DNA from: an uncultured Collinsella sp. | GTDB taxonomy: Bacteria; Actinomycetota; Coriobacteriia; Coriobacteriales; Coriobacteriaceae | Assembly (NCBI GenBank): GCA_902478825.1 | Contig: CABSMK010000016.1 | Location: 1-18,608, forward strand | Direction of reading: 5' to 3' | DNA length: 18,608 nt | Shown: one piece after another, positions 1-6,297 of the stretch | Numbering within the stretch: the first letter of the stretch is position 1 | Layout of the letters: each line of letters begins with the position of its first letter | The notes under the pieces: generated by a model | Told to the model about the DNA's origin: nothing | The model's database searches: none | What the model saw: the letters and a program-made list of their open reading frames with translations, nothing else | Position numbers and translations under genes: made by a program

Positions 1-850
1 CCATGCGGCGGCTCGCGGCACTCGGCTGCGACAGATAGCACTCGTCCAAAAAGGCCAGCGCGCGGTCCACGTCCAGGTCGCCGTAGAGCGTAATGTAGGA
101 GTTGGAAGGATTGTAGTGGCGCGCGTGCGTATCCAGGAACTGCTCGTAGGTGAGCGCGGGAATCGCGCGCGGGTCGCCGCCGCTCTCGTGCGCATAGGCG
201 GTGTCGGGATAGAGCGCGGCGTTGACGGCGTCATCCAGCACGCTCATGGGATCGGACAGCGCGCCCTTCATCTCGTTGAACACCACGCCGTTATAGCGCA
301 GCGTGCCCTCGCGCAGGCTCTCGGAGCTGCCCTCGCTCTCGGCGCCCTCCGGCAGGTCCAGCTCGTAGTGCCAGCCCTCCTGCTCAAAAATGGTGGGCTT
401 GGTGTAGATGGCCGGGTTGAACACCGCGTCCAGGTACACGTCCATCAGGTTGTACAGATCCTGTTCGTTGGTGGTGGCAACGGGGTAGATGGTTTTGTCG
501 GGGTAGGTCATGGCGTTGAGGAACGTCTGCATGGAGCTCTTGATCAGATCGACGAATGGCTCCTTGACGGGGAACTTGGCCGATCCGCACAGCACCGAGT
601 GCTCAAGAATATGGAACACGCCGGTGGAATCGGCCGGCGGCGTCTTAAAGCCAATGGCAAAGGCCTTGTTTTCGTCGTCGCACGCCAGGTACAGCAGGCG
701 AGCGTCCGAGGCAGTGTGGCGCAGCACGTAGGCGTCCGAGTCGAGCTCGGGCACGGTCTCGCAGCGCTCGACGGCAAAGCCGTGGCAGGTGGTGCCGGGC
801 ACCAGCAGCGCGGCAGCAGCGGCGCGCGGGTCGGTTGAGGTAGTGGACAT
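1..850 (-). CDS. M16C family zinc metallopeptidase (presequence-protease/insulinase type), N-terminal 283 residues
   Basis: Zinc endopeptidase of the inverzincin clan, predicted to degrade peptides inside a two-lobed chamber. The gene runs off the left edge, so only the first ~283 residues of a family usually near 970 residues are seen, and no stop codon is present. Reading the minus strand from the ATG at 850-848 gives an uninterrupted frame with the inverted zinc motif HILEH (H80, E83, H84) followed by SVLCGS, the region KEPFVDLIKSSMQTFLNAMT typical of M16C, and GVVFNEMKGA with E193 as the likely third zinc ligand. Relative to plant PreP there are about a dozen extra residues (rich in Glu and Ser, ~170-181) between the motifs. 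A GGAG sits 7 bases upstream of the start. It is transcribed divergently from the GntR gene and probably unrelated to it. No signal peptide is visible, so it is likely cytoplasmic. Family call is secure; substrate is not known. Confidence 0.93.
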   Translation of the reverse strand, partial: MSTTSTDPRAAAAALLVPGTTCHGFAVERCETVPELDSDAYVLRHTASDARLLYLACDDENKAFAIGFKTPPADSTGVFHILEHSVLCGSAKFPVKEPFVDLIKSSMQTFLNAMTYPDKTIYPVATTNEQDLYNLMDVYLDAVFNPAIYTKPTIFEQEGWHYELDLPEGAESEGSSESLREGTLRYNGVVFNEMKGALSDPMSVLDDAVNAALYPDTAYAHESGGDPRAIPALTYEQFLDTHARHYNPSNSYITLYGDLDVDRALAFLDECYLSQPSAASRRM

Positions 851-1039
851 ATGTAGTCTCCTTTGACGCCCCAGCGGGGGCGAATCGAGTCGAATTCTCG
901 TGAGTATACCCATATGGGGCCGCGGCTCTGCAGCGAACTGGAGACGATGTGGGTGGACTAGCCTAGCTAGGTGATAACGAATGCCGCGGGTAGCCGCTGC
1001 ACCCCGCTAAAGTGAAATAACACCCCGTTTACCGAATCA

Positions 1040-1064
1040 TTTAGGAAATATATGGACTCCTAAA
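1040..1064. promoter_or_regulatory. Inverted repeat upstream of gntR, candidate operator/promoter region
   Basis: TTTAGGA at 1040-1046 and TCCTAAA at 1058-1064 form a perfect 7-bp inverted repeat with an 11-base spacer. It lies 65-90 bases before the regulator start, overlapping a possible promoter (TTTACC at 1028-1033, 17 bases, TATGGA at 1051-1056) and just upstream of a good -10-like TACAAT (1074-1079). A repressor site for autoregulation is a reasonable inference; a chance repeat in AT-rich DNA cannot be excluded. Confidence 0.35.
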
Positions 1065-1129
1065 AAGTTCTAATACAATATAAGATATCTATCTATAAAC
1101 TGCTGATTCCTTGCAAAGGTATGGTTGAT

Positions 1130-1834
1130 ATGGTTGAAGCAAATAGCGTTGTCCCCCTGTACAAACAGATTGTCCGTGCGCTTTCTGATTCGATCGCCAA
1201 CGGCACGTACCGCCCGGGAGATAAGCTTCCGACCGAGGCGGAGCTCATCGAGCAATTTGGCGTGAGCCGAATAACGGTTCGCTCCGCAATTAAAGAAATG
1301 GAAGATGCTGGGCTTGTTGAGAGGGCCCGCGGCAAGGGCACGTTCGTTTCGTCGGACACACAGATGTATGCCGCGGACGACCGTGAGAGCTTTACCCATT
1401 CGTGCCAGCTTGCGGGCAAGCAGGCGTCTACCAGGGTTCTCGCAATGGGCTGGGACTTCCCAAGCCTGCGAGACGCGAAGTTCCTGGGCGTAGACGATAC
1501 CCAAAAGGTATTGCGTAGTCGTCGTCTGCGCCTTGTGGATGACAAGCCCACGATGCTGGAAACCAATAGCTATTCCGCTGCGCTTTCTTTTTTGGAGCAT
1601 GAATCCCTCGAGGATTCGCTGATGGCGGTACTCGATCGCCAGGGGATCAAGATGGGCCCCAATACGCGTACGCTCGAGGTCTGCTATGCGAGCGAGCTCG
1701 AGGCGGCATACCTTAACGTGGAGCTGGACTCTCCGCTGCTTCTGTTTGTCGATAGACGTTATGCTCCAAGCGGCGAGCCGCTTTTCATCTCCCGTCAGGT
1801 GTACTGCACCGAGCGACTGAAGTTCTATTTGTAA
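1130..1834 (+). CDS. GntR-family transcriptional regulator, HutC/FrlR subfamily (wHTH + UTRA)
   Basis: DNA-binding repressor/activator whose C-terminal UTRA domain binds a small effector, in this subfamily often a phosphorylated sugar or amino-sugar. Residues ~8-74 are a canonical GntR winged helix (PLYKQI, NGTYRPGDKLPTEAEL, FGVSRITVRSAI, GLVERARGKGTFV); residues ~85-234 match UTRA in layout, ending with an RQVYCTERLKF-type strand. I chose ATG 1130 (234 aa) because AAAGG at 1115-1119 is 10 bases upstream; the in-frame ATG at 1121 would have almost no spacing. Length is normal for the family (~235-245). It directly precedes the PTS/deglycase genes in the same orientation, so it is the likely local regulator, sensing the imported phosphorylated substrate. 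The family is clear; the effector is inferred. Confidence 0.92.
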   Translation: MVEANSVVPLYKQIVRALSDSIANGTYRPGDKLPTEAELIEQFGVSRITVRSAIKEMEDAGLVERARGKGTFVSSDTQMYAADDRESFTHSCQLAGKQASTRVLAMGWDFPSLRDAKFLGVDDTQKVLRSRRLRLVDDKPTMLETNSYSAALSFLEHESLEDSLMAVLDRQGIKMGPNTRTLEVCYASELEAAYLNVELDSPLLLFVDRRYAPSGEPLFISRQVYCTERLKFYL

Positions 1835-1845
1835 ATTAGAGATAG

Positions 1846-1867
1846 ATTGGTCAATTTACCGACCAAT
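1846..1867. promoter_or_regulatory. Inverted repeat ATTGGTC-N8-GACCAAT, candidate GntR operator before EIIA
   Basis: Perfect 7-bp arms (1846-1852 and 1861-1867) sit in the 135-base gap between gntR and the EIIA gene, about 100 bases before the EIIA start. GntR/HutC proteins bind short palindromes of this size, so this is a good operator candidate. No run of T follows it, so it is unlikely to be a terminator for gntR. A -10-like TATACT is present at 1922-1927, but no convincing -35 box could be paired with it. Function is inferred from position only. Confidence 0.45.
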
Positions 1868-1969
1868 TGCTACCGTTCGCGGATTTGGAAAATAGACACA
1901 CCGCGTAGGGTAGATTGCTAATATACTTTGTTATGACAATATAGTACGTCTTATTGATATTGGAGAACT

Positions 1970-2389
1970 ATGAATAAGATATTGCTAGCGAGTCATGGTT
2001 ATCTCGCCCAAGGTATGAAGAGCTCTCTCGAGATCCTGATGGGCGCCAACGACCGAATCGAGTGTCTGTGCGCCTATGTCGATGACGACACGAGGGATGT
2101 CGCAGCGCTTATCGATGCTTGGATGGAGTCAAAGGATCCGGCCGACACGTGGTTTGTCGTAACTGACATCTTTGGCGGTTCCGTAAACAACGAATTCATT
2201 CAGAGGCAGACCGCCGGATCGTTTACGTTGATCACCGGAATGAACTTGCCGCTGCTGGTGGAAATGGCTACACAGCTGGACTCCCTGGATGCGGACAAGG
2301 CCAAAGCTGCGGTCGAGGGATCACGTTCGTTTATCATGCTTTGTGAGGCGGCGGACATGCTTGCCGATGTCGAAGAAGAAGAGTTCTAG
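1970..2389 (+). CDS. PTS mannose/fructose/sorbose family EIIA component
   Basis: Cytoplasmic phosphocarrier that takes phosphate from HPr and passes it to EIIB. The 139-residue protein has the family start KILLASHG with the phosphorylated histidine at H9, and the DIFGGS loop with D66; these correspond to H10 and D67 of E. coli ManX IIA. A short acidic tail (DVEEEEF) closes it. GGAG at 1962-1965 is well placed for ATG 1970. It is a stand-alone EIIA, with EIIB as a separate gene 71 bases downstream, as in many fructoselysine-, sorbose- or gluconate-type systems and unlike fused ManX. First PTS gene after the putative operator at 1846-1867. Confidence 0.94.
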   Translation: MNKILLASHGYLAQGMKSSLEILMGANDRIECLCAYVDDDTRDVAALIDAWMESKDPADTWFVVTDIFGGSVNNEFIQRQTAGSFTLITGMNLPLLVEMATQLDSLDADKAKAAVEGSRSFIMLCEAADMLADVEEEEF

Positions 2390-2460
2390 TTAGTTCTGGT
2401 TCGAGCCCTAGCTAAGGGCCACGCCTGTCATTACCTTTATTACGTGCGGAGATGATTTTG

Positions 2461-2934
2461 ATGATTAAGCTTACGAGGGTCGATTACCGATTGATTCACG
2501 GCCAGGTCGCCATGTCTTGGACGCATGCGCTGGATGTCGATTGCATCCTGTGTGCCAGCGATGCCGTGGCAAAAGACGACATGAGAAAAGCCGCTTTGAG
2601 GCTCGCCCGCCCCAACGGCGTGAAGCTCGTCATAAAAGACGTAAACGCTGCTATCGAGGCGCTCAACAGCGGCGTCACCGACAAGTATTCGCTGTTTATC
2701 ATTGTCGAGACGATCGAGGATGCCTATCGCCTTGCTAAGGGTTGCAAAGACATCAAGGAGATCAATCTGGGCGGAACTCGAAAGTCTCCCGAGACCACGC
2801 TTCATCCGACCCCCGCGATCTTTGCGACCGAAACCGATGCCGAGCATATCCAAGAGCTTGTGAACGATGGCGTGGTTATCGAAATCCGTCAGGTTCCCAA
2901 TGACTCAAAGGTACTTGCCAAGGACGTTTTCTAG
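2461..2934 (+). CDS. PTS mannose/fructose/sorbose family EIIB component
   Basis: Cytoplasmic EIIB that accepts phosphate from EIIA and phosphorylates the sugar during transport by EIIC/EIID. The family signature RVDYRLIHGQV gives the phosphorylated histidine as H13; VKDVNAAIEAL and INLGGTRKS in the middle are also typical. I chose ATG 2461 (157 aa) because GGAG at 2448-2451 lies 9 bases upstream; an in-frame ATG at 2452 directly abuts the GGAG. Length fits the family (~160). It is followed after ~50 bases by a strong terminator, so EIIA-EIIB may form a separate transcript from the membrane subunits. Confidence 0.94.
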   Translation: MIKLTRVDYRLIHGQVAMSWTHALDVDCILCASDAVAKDDMRKAALRLARPNGVKLVIKDVNAAIEALNSGVTDKYSLFIIVETIEDAYRLAKGCKDIKEINLGGTRKSPETTLHPTPAIFATETDAEHIQELVNDGVVIEIRQVPNDSKVLAKDVF

Positions 2935-2985
2935 CTGGAAACATGCCATTGTCTGGCATTTATTAACTAGGTCCTCCTTTCTTAT

Positions 2986-3016
2986 GCCCGTCGATCATTT
3001 GATCGGCGGGCTTTTT
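2986..3016 (+). terminator. Rho-independent terminator between EIIB and the deglycase gene
   Basis: A 12-bp stem, GCCCGTCGATCA (2986-2997) against TGATCGGCGGGC (3000-3011) with one G-T wobble, is followed by TTTTT. It splits the PTS locus: EIIA/EIIB upstream, deglycase/EIIC/EIID downstream. The stem could also act as a partial terminator that sets the ratio of the two halves. Confidence 0.88.
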
Positions 3017-3050
3017 ATTAAAGAAAAATCAAAAAAATCTGAAATAGTTC

Positions 3051-3080
3051 TTGCATAGTTAGTTATATAAAGTATTATAA
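3051..3080 (+). promoter_or_regulatory. Candidate promoter for the SIS deglycase gene
   Basis: TTGCAT at 3051-3056 followed after 16 bases by TATTAT (3073-3078), in an AT-rich stretch just after the terminator and ~50 bases before the start codon. The position directly behind a terminator supports a second transcription start for the deglycase-EIIC-EIID part. Boxes are read by eye. Confidence 0.5.
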
Positions 3081-3087
3081 CGTCATG

Positions 3088-3108
3088 GGATGAATGAAGG
3101 GTTCATCC
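3088..3108 (+). promoter_or_regulatory. 5'-leader stem-loop before the SIS deglycase
   Basis: GGATGAA (3088-3094) and TTCATCC (3102-3108) form a perfect 7-bp inverted repeat with a 7-base loop, ending 9 bases before the AGGAG (3118-3122) of the next gene. It could be an operator just downstream of the promoter or an RNA stem stabilising the message. It does not match the repeat at 1846-1867 in sequence. Confidence 0.4.
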
Positions 3109-3128
3109 AAGTGAGTTAGGAGTAAGGG

Positions 3129-4163
3129 ATGTTCAATTTCGATGAGCCTCGTTACGAGAAGGTTGTGAGCGATGCCCTCGCTCTCCGTCCTCAGATTGAG
3201 GCTGCCGTGGACAAGGTCTGCGAGCAGGGTTATTCCAACATCTTCTTCATCGGCTGCGGCGGCACCTGGGCCCACACGCTCCCGATGAAGTATTGGGTCG
3301 AGACCACCACGGCCGACGTCGACGTCCACTGCGAGATTGCCGCTGAGTTCCTCGCATGCCCGCCCAAGACCTTCAACAAGGACTCGGTCTGCGTCTTCTC
3401 CACCCGTACCGGCACCACCCCCGAGATCATCGAGGCCGCCAAGTTCTGCCAGGAGCAGGGCGCCCGCACGCTGATGTACGTCTCCAACGACAACACCCCG
3501 GCCACCGAGTACGCCGATTACAAGTTCTTCAGCTTCGCCGAGGACGACGTTCTGTGCGAGGCCATCTACACCTACCAGATCACGCTGGTCGCCCGCTTCC
3601 TCAAGAACGCCGGCGCCTTCCCCAAGTACGACACCTTCATGGAGGAGTTCGGCAACATCGCCCCGTACCTCATCAAGGCCAAGGACGCCCAGGACGAGCG
3701 CTGCGCCACCATGGCCGAGGACTTCAAGGACACCGACTACCACATGGTGATCGGCTCCGGCATGCTCTGGGGTGAGGCCTACGACTACGCCATGTGCATT
3801 CTCGAGGAGATGCAGTGGATCAAGACCAAGTCCATCCACGCCGCCGAGTTCTTCCACGGCACCATCGAGCTGTGCGAGGAGGGCACGAGCCTCATCATGC
3901 TCTACGGCGAGGACGACACCCGTAAGCTCATGGACCGCGTGGACAACTTCACCCACATGCTCGCCGACGAGAAGGGCGTCCATGTCCGCGTGAACAAGTT
4001 CGACACCGCCGAGGTCGAGCTGCCGTTCAGCGACCCCGAGTTCCGCAAGATCGTCTCCCCGATGGTCACCTACACCATCACCGAGCGTCTGAGCTGCCAT
4101 CTCGAGCACGTCCGTAACCACCCGCTCACCACGCGTCGTTACTATCACCAGATGAACTACTAA
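3129..4163 (+). CDS. SIS-domain sugar-phosphate (Amadori-product) deglycase, FrlB/GfrF/FraB family
   Basis: Predicted cytoplasmic enzyme that splits a 6-phosphorylated sugar-amine conjugate into a hexose phosphate and a free amine or amino acid. The 344 residues contain two SIS lobes: FFIGCGGTWAH (~39-49) and FSTRTGTTPEII (~90-101) in the first, and MVIGSGMLWGEAYDY (~206-220), with EFFHGTIELCEEG, in the second. E227 (in LEEMQW) and H243 (in FFHG) keep the 16-residue spacing of the catalytic Glu/His pair reported for FraB (E214/H230, from memory) and seen in E. coli FrlB. The C-terminus RRYYHQMNY parallels FrlB's RRYYGGLVEY, which argues against AgaS- or GlmS-type SIS proteins. AGGAG lies 6 bases before the start. 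Codons are far more C-ending (CTC, GTC, ACC, AAG) than in the flanking PTS genes, suggesting high expression. The exact substrate (fructoselysine, glucoselysine, fructose-asparagine or other) cannot be read from sequence. Confidence 0.88.
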   Translation: MFNFDEPRYEKVVSDALALRPQIEAAVDKVCEQGYSNIFFIGCGGTWAHTLPMKYWVETTTADVDVHCEIAAEFLACPPKTFNKDSVCVFSTRTGTTPEIIEAAKFCQEQGARTLMYVSNDNTPATEYADYKFFSFAEDDVLCEAIYTYQITLVARFLKNAGAFPKYDTFMEEFGNIAPYLIKAKDAQDERCATMAEDFKDTDYHMVIGSGMLWGEAYDYAMCILEEMQWIKTKSIHAAEFFHGTIELCEEGTSLIMLYGEDDTRKLMDRVDNFTHMLADEKGVHVRVNKFDTAEVELPFSDPEFRKIVSPMVTYTITERLSCHLEHVRNHPLTTRRYYHQMNY

Positions 4164-4184
4164 TCCTCTCAAATTGCTGCGGTT

Positions 4185-4223
4185 GTCTGCAGGCGAGCTG
4201 CGCAGAACGCCTCGCCTGCAGAC
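4185..4223 (+). promoter_or_regulatory. Perfect 13-bp intercistronic hairpin between deglycase and EIIC
   Basis: GTCTGCAGGCGAG (4185-4197) and CTCGCCTGCAGAC (4211-4223) are exact inverted copies; inside the loop GCG (4200-4202) can pair with CGC (4208-4210). No T-run follows, so it is not a classical terminator. In this position such hairpins commonly protect the upstream message from 3' exonucleases or mark a processing site, which would allow more deglycase than EIIC/EIID. That role is inferred. Confidence 0.6.
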
Positions 4224-4244
4224 CTGTTTCTGGGGTTGATCGAA

Positions 4245-5018
4245 ATGGTTGTCCAGTATCTTCTAGTTGCACTGGTCGCATTTATTGCGTCCATGGACGA
4301 GCAATTATTTGGCATTACGATGCTTGGTCGTCCGCTGTTTACGAGCCTGTTTGTCGGCTTGATCCTTGGCGATGTCCAGCAGGGCGTTATCGTCGGCGCT
4401 GCTTTGGAGTCCATGTTCATGGGCGCCATCATGGTCGGCGCGGCGGTTCCTCCCGAGGTCTATGCTTCCGGCGTGCTTGGCTGCGCGTTTGCCGTCATTA
4501 CGGGTACGGGCACGGCAACTGCCGTCGCACTCGCCCTTCCCGTCTCCGTCTTCCTTCAGGTGTGGCGCAACTTCTGCTACGCCGTTCCGGGTGCCTTTGC
4601 CTGCAAGAAGATCGAGACCGCTCTGGCAAATCGTGATCTTGCCAAGGCGAATCTGTACCATCTGACCATCGTGCCGCTGTCGATTGGCATTCCGTCTGCA
4701 CTGCTGGTGTTTTGCTCGCTGTTCTTTGGTGCCGACCTCATCAACAATGCGCTTAACGCTATTCCGCAGTTTGTGATGGACGGCCTCAACGTTGCGTCCG
4801 GCGTCATGGTCTGCATCGGCTTCGCTCTTCTTATTAGGACCATGGGCGACAACAAGCTTCTTCCCTGGCTGTTCCTGGGATTCATTATGGTCATCTACCT
4901 CAAGATGGACGTTGTCGGTGTTGCCGCTGCCGCTATCTGCGTCGCGCTGCTCCTGGCCTTCCGCGAGGGCTCGGCCGGTCCGCAGGCGGTTGCCGAGGAT
5001 GAAGAGGAGGACTTCTAA
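4245..5018 (+). CDS. PTS mannose/fructose/sorbose family EIIC component (membrane permease subunit)
   Basis: Integral membrane subunit forming the sugar channel together with EIID. The 257 residues are mostly hydrophobic helices; recognisable family segments are FIASMDEQLFG near the N-terminus, RPLFTSLFVGLILGDVQQGVIVGAALE (~25-51) and a later VASGVMVCIGFALLIRTM region, with an acidic C-terminal tail. I chose ATG 4245 because GGGG at 4232-4235 is 9 bases upstream; a TTG at 4236 directly follows the GGGG and would be too close. Its TAA overlaps the EIID ATG by one base, so the two membrane subunits are translationally coupled. Specificity of the mannose-family EIIC cannot be told by eye; context points to a sugar-amine substrate. 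Confidence 0.93.
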   Translation: MVVQYLLVALVAFIASMDEQLFGITMLGRPLFTSLFVGLILGDVQQGVIVGAALESMFMGAIMVGAAVPPEVYASGVLGCAFAVITGTGTATAVALALPVSVFLQVWRNFCYAVPGAFACKKIETALANRDLAKANLYHLTIVPLSIGIPSALLVFCSLFFGADLINNALNAIPQFVMDGLNVASGVMVCIGFALLIRTMGDNKLLPWLFLGFIMVIYLKMDVVGVAAAAICVALLLAFREGSAGPQAVAEDEEEDF

Positions 5019-5866
5019 TGGCTACCCAGAACACCGATCTCAAAGAGGCCAAGAAGGACGCGATTATGACTCCCGATATGTATCGGAGCATGTTCCTTCG
5101 CCAGTTTACGAGCCAGTGCTCGCAGTCGTACGACAAGATGATGGCAATGGGCTTCATGTACACCATTCAGAAGCCCCTGCGAAAGATCTATCCCAACGAC
5201 GACGATTACTATGCGGCGCTTGATCGCCATACCGAGTTCTTTAACATCACGCCTCATGTGCTTCCGTTTGTAGCCGGCCTTACGGTTTCGATGGAAGAGC
5301 AGGCGGCTGCCGATAAGAACTTCGACACGTCCTCGATTAACGCCATGAAGGTCGGCCTCATGGGACCGCTTTCCGGCATTGGCGATTCGTTCTACTGGGG
5401 TACGTTCCGCGTGGTCGCCGCCGGCATTGGTATTGGCATCGCGTCGACGGGCAACCCGCTCGGCCCCATCGTGTACGCGCTCATCTACTCCGTGATTAAC
5501 TTTGCAACGCGTATCGTCGCCGCCCATCTGGGATACGACCTGGGAACCAAGTTCCTGCAGCAGTCCGAAGAGAACAACCTTATGTCTCGCATGACGCATG
5601 CTGCCGGTGTCCTCGGAATGACCGTCATTGGCGCCATGATTGCGGCACAGGTCTCACTGTCCACTGCTTTGACCTTTGACGTGGGTGGTTCGGAGATTGT
5701 CCTGCAGGATCTGTTCGATTCGATCTTCCCCGGTCTGCTGCCCTTGCTGGCAACCTTTGCCTGCGTCGCCCTCTACAAAAAGGGCGTCAAGACCATTTGG
5801 ATCATCTTGGGCATCTTTGCGATCTGCATCATCGGAACGGGCTTGGGAGTGTTCGCAGCAGCGTAA
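5018..5866 (+). CDS. PTS mannose/fructose/sorbose family EIID component (membrane subunit)
   Basis: Second membrane subunit of the mannose-family permease. The 282 residues show the family N-terminus (MTPDMYRSMFLRQF), the amphipathic region MGFMYTIQKPLRKIY, HTEFFNITPHVLPFVAGL, and the highly conserved GLMGPLSGIGDSFYWGT loop (~113-129), followed by hydrophobic C-terminal helices. The start overlaps the EIIC stop by one base (TAATG) and is served by GAGGAGG about 8 bases upstream, inside the EIIC coding end. Length matches the family (~275-300). Last gene of the unit, followed by a strong terminator. Confidence 0.94.
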   Translation: MATQNTDLKEAKKDAIMTPDMYRSMFLRQFTSQCSQSYDKMMAMGFMYTIQKPLRKIYPNDDDYYAALDRHTEFFNITPHVLPFVAGLTVSMEEQAAADKNFDTSSINAMKVGLMGPLSGIGDSFYWGTFRVVAAGIGIGIASTGNPLGPIVYALIYSVINFATRIVAAHLGYDLGTKFLQQSEENNLMSRMTHAAGVLGMTVIGAMIAAQVSLSTALTFDVGGSEIVLQDLFDSIFPGLLPLLATFACVALYKKGVKTIWIILGIFAICIIGTGLGVFAAA

Positions 5867-5911
5867 TGTTGACTGCTATGCTCGCGCGTTGGATAACTAA
5901 CTGACCGTTTG

Positions 5912-5947
5912 AAAACGGGGCTCGGCGTAAGGCCGGCCCCGTTTTTT
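5912..5947 (+). terminator. Rho-independent terminator after EIID
   Basis: AAAACGGGGC (5912-5921) pairs with GCCCCGTTTT (5936-5945); an inner CGGC/GCCG pair extends the stem past a one-base bulge. The stem runs into TTTTTT. It closes the PTS/deglycase unit 45 bases after EIID. Confidence 0.9.
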
Positions 5948-5999
5948 GTTTGACGGATTTTCCGACCGTCCAATAAGCCACGCCCATGCATCACTCACG

Positions 6000-6088
6000 C
6001 ATCTCTCGTCTCTCACTCATCTGTAAGACGAGAGATAAAGAGAAAACCGAGAGATAATTACGAGAGATAGCGGTGCCGTAAAGAGATA
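6000..6088 (+). repeat. GAGAGATA motif cluster, left copy
   Basis: Contains forward GAGAGATA at 6030-6037, 6049-6056 and 6062-6069 and a variant AAGAGATA at 6081-6088; inverted variants CATCTCTC (6000-6007) and GTCTCTC (6008-6014) face them. The pair at 6049-6069 is two octamers joined by ATTAC, giving a 13-base period. This segment is a diverged copy of the one at 6173-6234: 6007-6037 aligns with 6173-6203 at 26 of 31 positions, and the following 21-base double octamer is identical. Likely binding sites for the regulator encoded just downstream. Confidence 0.8.
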
Positions 6089-6172
6089 GATAGCGAAGCG
6101 TTATTTCAAATATTGATTGTTCTACCAGCAAAAACATGTTTAAATGAAACAAATGGCAGATATCTTATCTTT

Positions 6173-6245
6173 CATCTCTCACTTATCTCTAATATGAGAG
6201 ATAGCAGAAAGGTGAGAGATAATTACGAGAGATAACTGAGAGACG
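6173..6245 (+). repeat. GAGAGATA motif cluster, right copy
   Basis: Inverted CATCTCTC (6173-6180) and TATCTCT (6184-6190) are followed by forward GAGAGATA at 6196-6203, 6214-6221 and 6227-6234 and a variant GAGAGACG at 6238-6245. TATCTCT and AGAGATA (6197-6203) make a perfect palindrome with a 6-base centre. The cluster ends ~50 bases before the start of the AlbA_2 gene. Between the two clusters lies an AT-rich core (6100-6172) with a possible promoter TTGTTC (6117-6122), 17 bases, TTAAAT (6140-6145), so bound protein on the right cluster would sit downstream of the transcription start. Confidence 0.8.
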
Positions 6246-6297
6246 AAGGAAATCTATTCGCGGCATTCTCCGCCGGGCCGAGCGAAAGGACATGCAG

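Noticed and set aside
116..838. 240-residue plus-strand open frame opposite the M16C gene
   Set aside because: Antisense of a clear metallopeptidase; composition is Gly/Val/His-rich noise.
3075..4172. Long minus-strand open frame (365 aa) opposite the deglycase
   Set aside because: It is the shadow of a strongly GC3-biased gene; its translation is Val/Gly/Leu-rich repeats without motifs and it lacks a ribosome binding site.
5985..6245. GAGAGATA cluster as a CRISPR array
   Set aside because: Repeats are only 8-21 bases, spacers are irregular and shorter than CRISPR spacers, orientation is mixed, and no cas genes are near.
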